This document shows, in pieces, positions 5,026 through 6,338 of a stretch of 6,338 nt of DNA. Within the stretch, counting starts at the first letter, position 1; each line of letters starts with the position of its first letter. A model generated the notes under the pieces. That model ran no database searches. It worked only from the letters and a program-made list of their open reading frames with translations, and was not told the origin of the DNA. Position numbers and translations under genes: made by a program. Source of the stretch: Chryseobacterium indologenes (GTDB taxonomy: Bacteria > Bacteroidota > Bacteroidia > Flavobacteriales > Weeksellaceae); the NCBI GenBank assembly GCA_002439165.1, contig DJTE01000029.1, positions 1 to 6,338 on the forward strand. The letters are read 5' to 3'.

Positions 5026-6189
5026 ATGCTTAATTTCGAATTTAAAAATCCAACCAAAATACTTTTCGGAAAAGGTGAAATTGCTAAAATTTCCAAAGAA
5101 GTTCCTGCCGATGCCAGAATACTCATGATCTACGGAGGCGGAAGCATCAAAAACAACGGGGTTTATGATCAGGTGAAAGAGGCTCTGAAGGACCATGAAC
5201 TCTATGAATTCGGAGGAGTACCGGCTAATCCTGAATATGAAGTACTGATGGATGCTTTGCGTTTTATCAGAGAAAAAAACATTAATTTTTTACTGGCCGT
5301 TGGCGGCGGATCTGTCATCGACGGAACTAAATTTCTTTCTGCGGCAGCCAATTATGACGGTGAACCCTGGGAAATTCTGAGAAACTCAGTAAGAACTTTT
5401 GAAGAAGAAGGTATGCCGTTCGGAAGCATTCTGACCCTTCCTGCCACAGGTTCTGAAATGAATTCCGGCTACGTAATCTCGAGAAGAGAAACCAACGAAA
5501 AACTTTCTTCCGGCGGACCGGGACTTTTCCCTTTGTTTTCTGTTCTGGATCCTGAAGTAATCCGGACAATTCCTAAAAACCAGATCGTAAACGGTATCAC
5601 AGATGCATATACCCACGTTCTGGAACAGTATATGACAGCCCCTTCTTCTGCTGACCTTCAGGAAAGAATTGCTGAAAGTATTCTGATCAGCCTTCAGGAA
5701 ACTGCTCCGAAAGTACTGGCAGATGATTTCAATTATGATGCGGCCGGAAATTTTATGTGGTGCTGTACTATGGCTTTAAACGGACTTATTCAGAAAGGTG
5801 TTATCACAGACTGGGCCGTACATGCTATGGGACACGAGCTTACGGCATACTTCGGAATCGATCATGCCAGAACATTAGCCATTATCGCACCTTCTCATTA
5901 CCGCTATAATTTTGAAGCCAAAAAAGGCAAACTGGCACAGTATGCTGAAAGAGTGTGGGGAATTACAGACGGAAGCCTGGAAGAAAAAGCTGAACAGGGA
6001 ATAAAAAAACTGGAAGAATTTTTCCACAGCCTGCATATCAAAACCAGACTTTCCGAATATACCGAAGACTATAACGGAACCGCCGAAAGAGTGGAAAAAG
6101 CCTTTACGGAAAGAAACTGGATGGGATTGGGTGAATACAAAAAACTGAGCCCTCAGGATGCTTTTAAGATTGTAGAAATGAGCTATTGA
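5026..6189 (+). CDS. yqhD: Iron-containing alcohol/aldehyde dehydrogenase, YqhD family
   Basis: At 387 aa this has the exact length of E. coli YqhD and matches it along its whole extent, from N-P-T-K-I-L-F-G-K-G (8-17) onward. YqhD-type enzymes are cytoplasmic NADPH-dependent aldehyde reductases that detoxify short-chain and lipid-peroxidation aldehydes; related enzymes act as butanol dehydrogenases. The N-terminal nucleotide-binding half contains Y-G-G-G-S (36-40) and G-G-G-S-V-I-D-G-T-K (93-102), and T-L-P-A-T-G-S-E (137-144). The metal ligands are Asp193, His197, His266 and His280 (Asp194, His198, His267, His281 in YqhD), so the enzyme looks intact. NADPH preference is inferred from G38/S40, shared with YqhD. 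The start is the ATG at 5026, 20 bp behind a -10 box. It appears to be transcribed alone; no YqhC-like AraC activator gene lies beside it here. Confidence 0.94.
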   Translation: MLNFEFKNPTKILFGKGEIAKISKEVPADARILMIYGGGSIKNNGVYDQVKEALKDHELYEFGGVPANPEYEVLMDALRFIREKNINFLLAVGGGSVIDGTKFLSAAANYDGEPWEILRNSVRTFEEEGMPFGSILTLPATGSEMNSGYVISRRETNEKLSSGGPGLFPLFSVLDPEVIRTIPKNQIVNGITDAYTHVLEQYMTAPSSADLQERIAESILISLQETAPKVLADDFNYDAAGNFMWCCTMALNGLIQKGVITDWAVHAMGHELTAYFGIDHARTLAIIAPSHYRYNFEAKKGKLAQYAERVWGITDGSLEEKAEQGIKKLEEFFHSLHIKTRLSEYTEDYNGTAERVEKAFTERNWMGLGEYKKLSPQDAFKIVEMSY

Positions 6190-6204
6190 TTTATATGGAA
6201 GAGC

Positions 6205-6226
6205 GGAGCGGACTAAAGTCCGCTCC
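6205..6226 (+). terminator. Perfect 9-bp GC-rich hairpin after the dehydrogenase gene
   Basis: GGAGCGGAC (6205-6213) pairs perfectly with GTCCGCTCC (6218-6226) around the tetraloop TAAA, 16 bp after the stop codon. It is much richer in G and C than its surroundings. Only a weak T-rich stretch (TATT) follows, so it may be an atypical terminator, an mRNA-stabilising 3' end, or a copy of a dispersed intergenic palindrome. Confidence 0.5.
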
Positions 6227-6338
6227 TATTGAATATGGCAGTCTTTTATTGATATAGCATTACAAAAAAATCTTTAAAATTTTTCTGAACAAGAGTCTGT
6301 TGTTTATATGAAGATTAATAAGTCTTGATTCGGCGGGC
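6227..6338. other. Gene-free right end of the window
   Basis: These 112 bp are AT-rich apart from the final GGCGGGC. I see no start codon with a convincing frame and no RNA gene. On the minus strand two frames entering from the right close at about 6315-6317 and near 6265, so the tail of a convergent gene could be present, but seven to 25 residues do not allow a call. Confidence 0.4.

Noticed and set aside
5327..5616. Two minus-strand frames of 76-80 codons inside the dehydrogenase gene
   Set aside because: The opposite strand encodes a highly recognisable full-length YqhD-type enzyme, so these are shadows.
6265..6338. Tail of a convergent minus-strand gene entering from the right edge
   Set aside because: Minus-strand frames are open for only 7 to about 25 codons, too short to tell from chance.

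Overview
The window looks like a chromosomal segment of a low-GC Bacteroidetes bacterium of the Flavobacteriia, most like Chryseobacterium or a relative. This rests on sequence signs only: TAnnTTTG-type -10 boxes (several as TTTGCAG), almost no Shine-Dalgarno sequences, signal peptides ending in K-A-Q or F-A-Q, and an RteC-type regulator known only from Bacteroidetes conjugative elements. No species can be named with certainty.

Left end (1 to about 830): a minus-strand rteC gene, cut by the window edge. RteC controls excision of CTnDOT-type integrative conjugative elements, so the window probably starts inside such an element or a remnant. A 414-bp gene-free stretch (623-1036) follows. It holds a strong 12-bp hairpin terminator, a 10-bp palindrome upstream of rteC, and two TTTGCAG-containing sites resembling both flavobacterial promoters and the att core of CTnDOT-type elements. 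The element/chromosome junction probably lies here, but only one side is visible.

Middle (1037-4901): six plus-strand genes. A well-formed promoter drives a secreted protein of unknown function, with a Crp/Fnr-type regulator 6 bp behind it, very probably one operon. Next come a peptide deformylase paralogue with a changed first motif, an AT-rich four-helix membrane protein with a PH-like cytoplasmic tail, a secreted cysteine-containing protein of unknown function, and a small lipoprotein. Most have their own promoter-like sequence, so this is a string of short units rather than one long operon.

Right end (5026-6338): a full-length YqhD-family iron-containing alcohol/aldehyde dehydrogenase with all four metal ligands, preceded by a TAAATTTG box and followed by a perfect 9-bp hairpin. 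The last 110 bases hold no supportable gene.

I see no defence, CRISPR, toxin-antitoxin or biosynthetic system. The points most worth following are the element boundary, the secreted-protein/Crp operon, the divergent deformylase and the minus-oriented terminator between two plus-strand genes.
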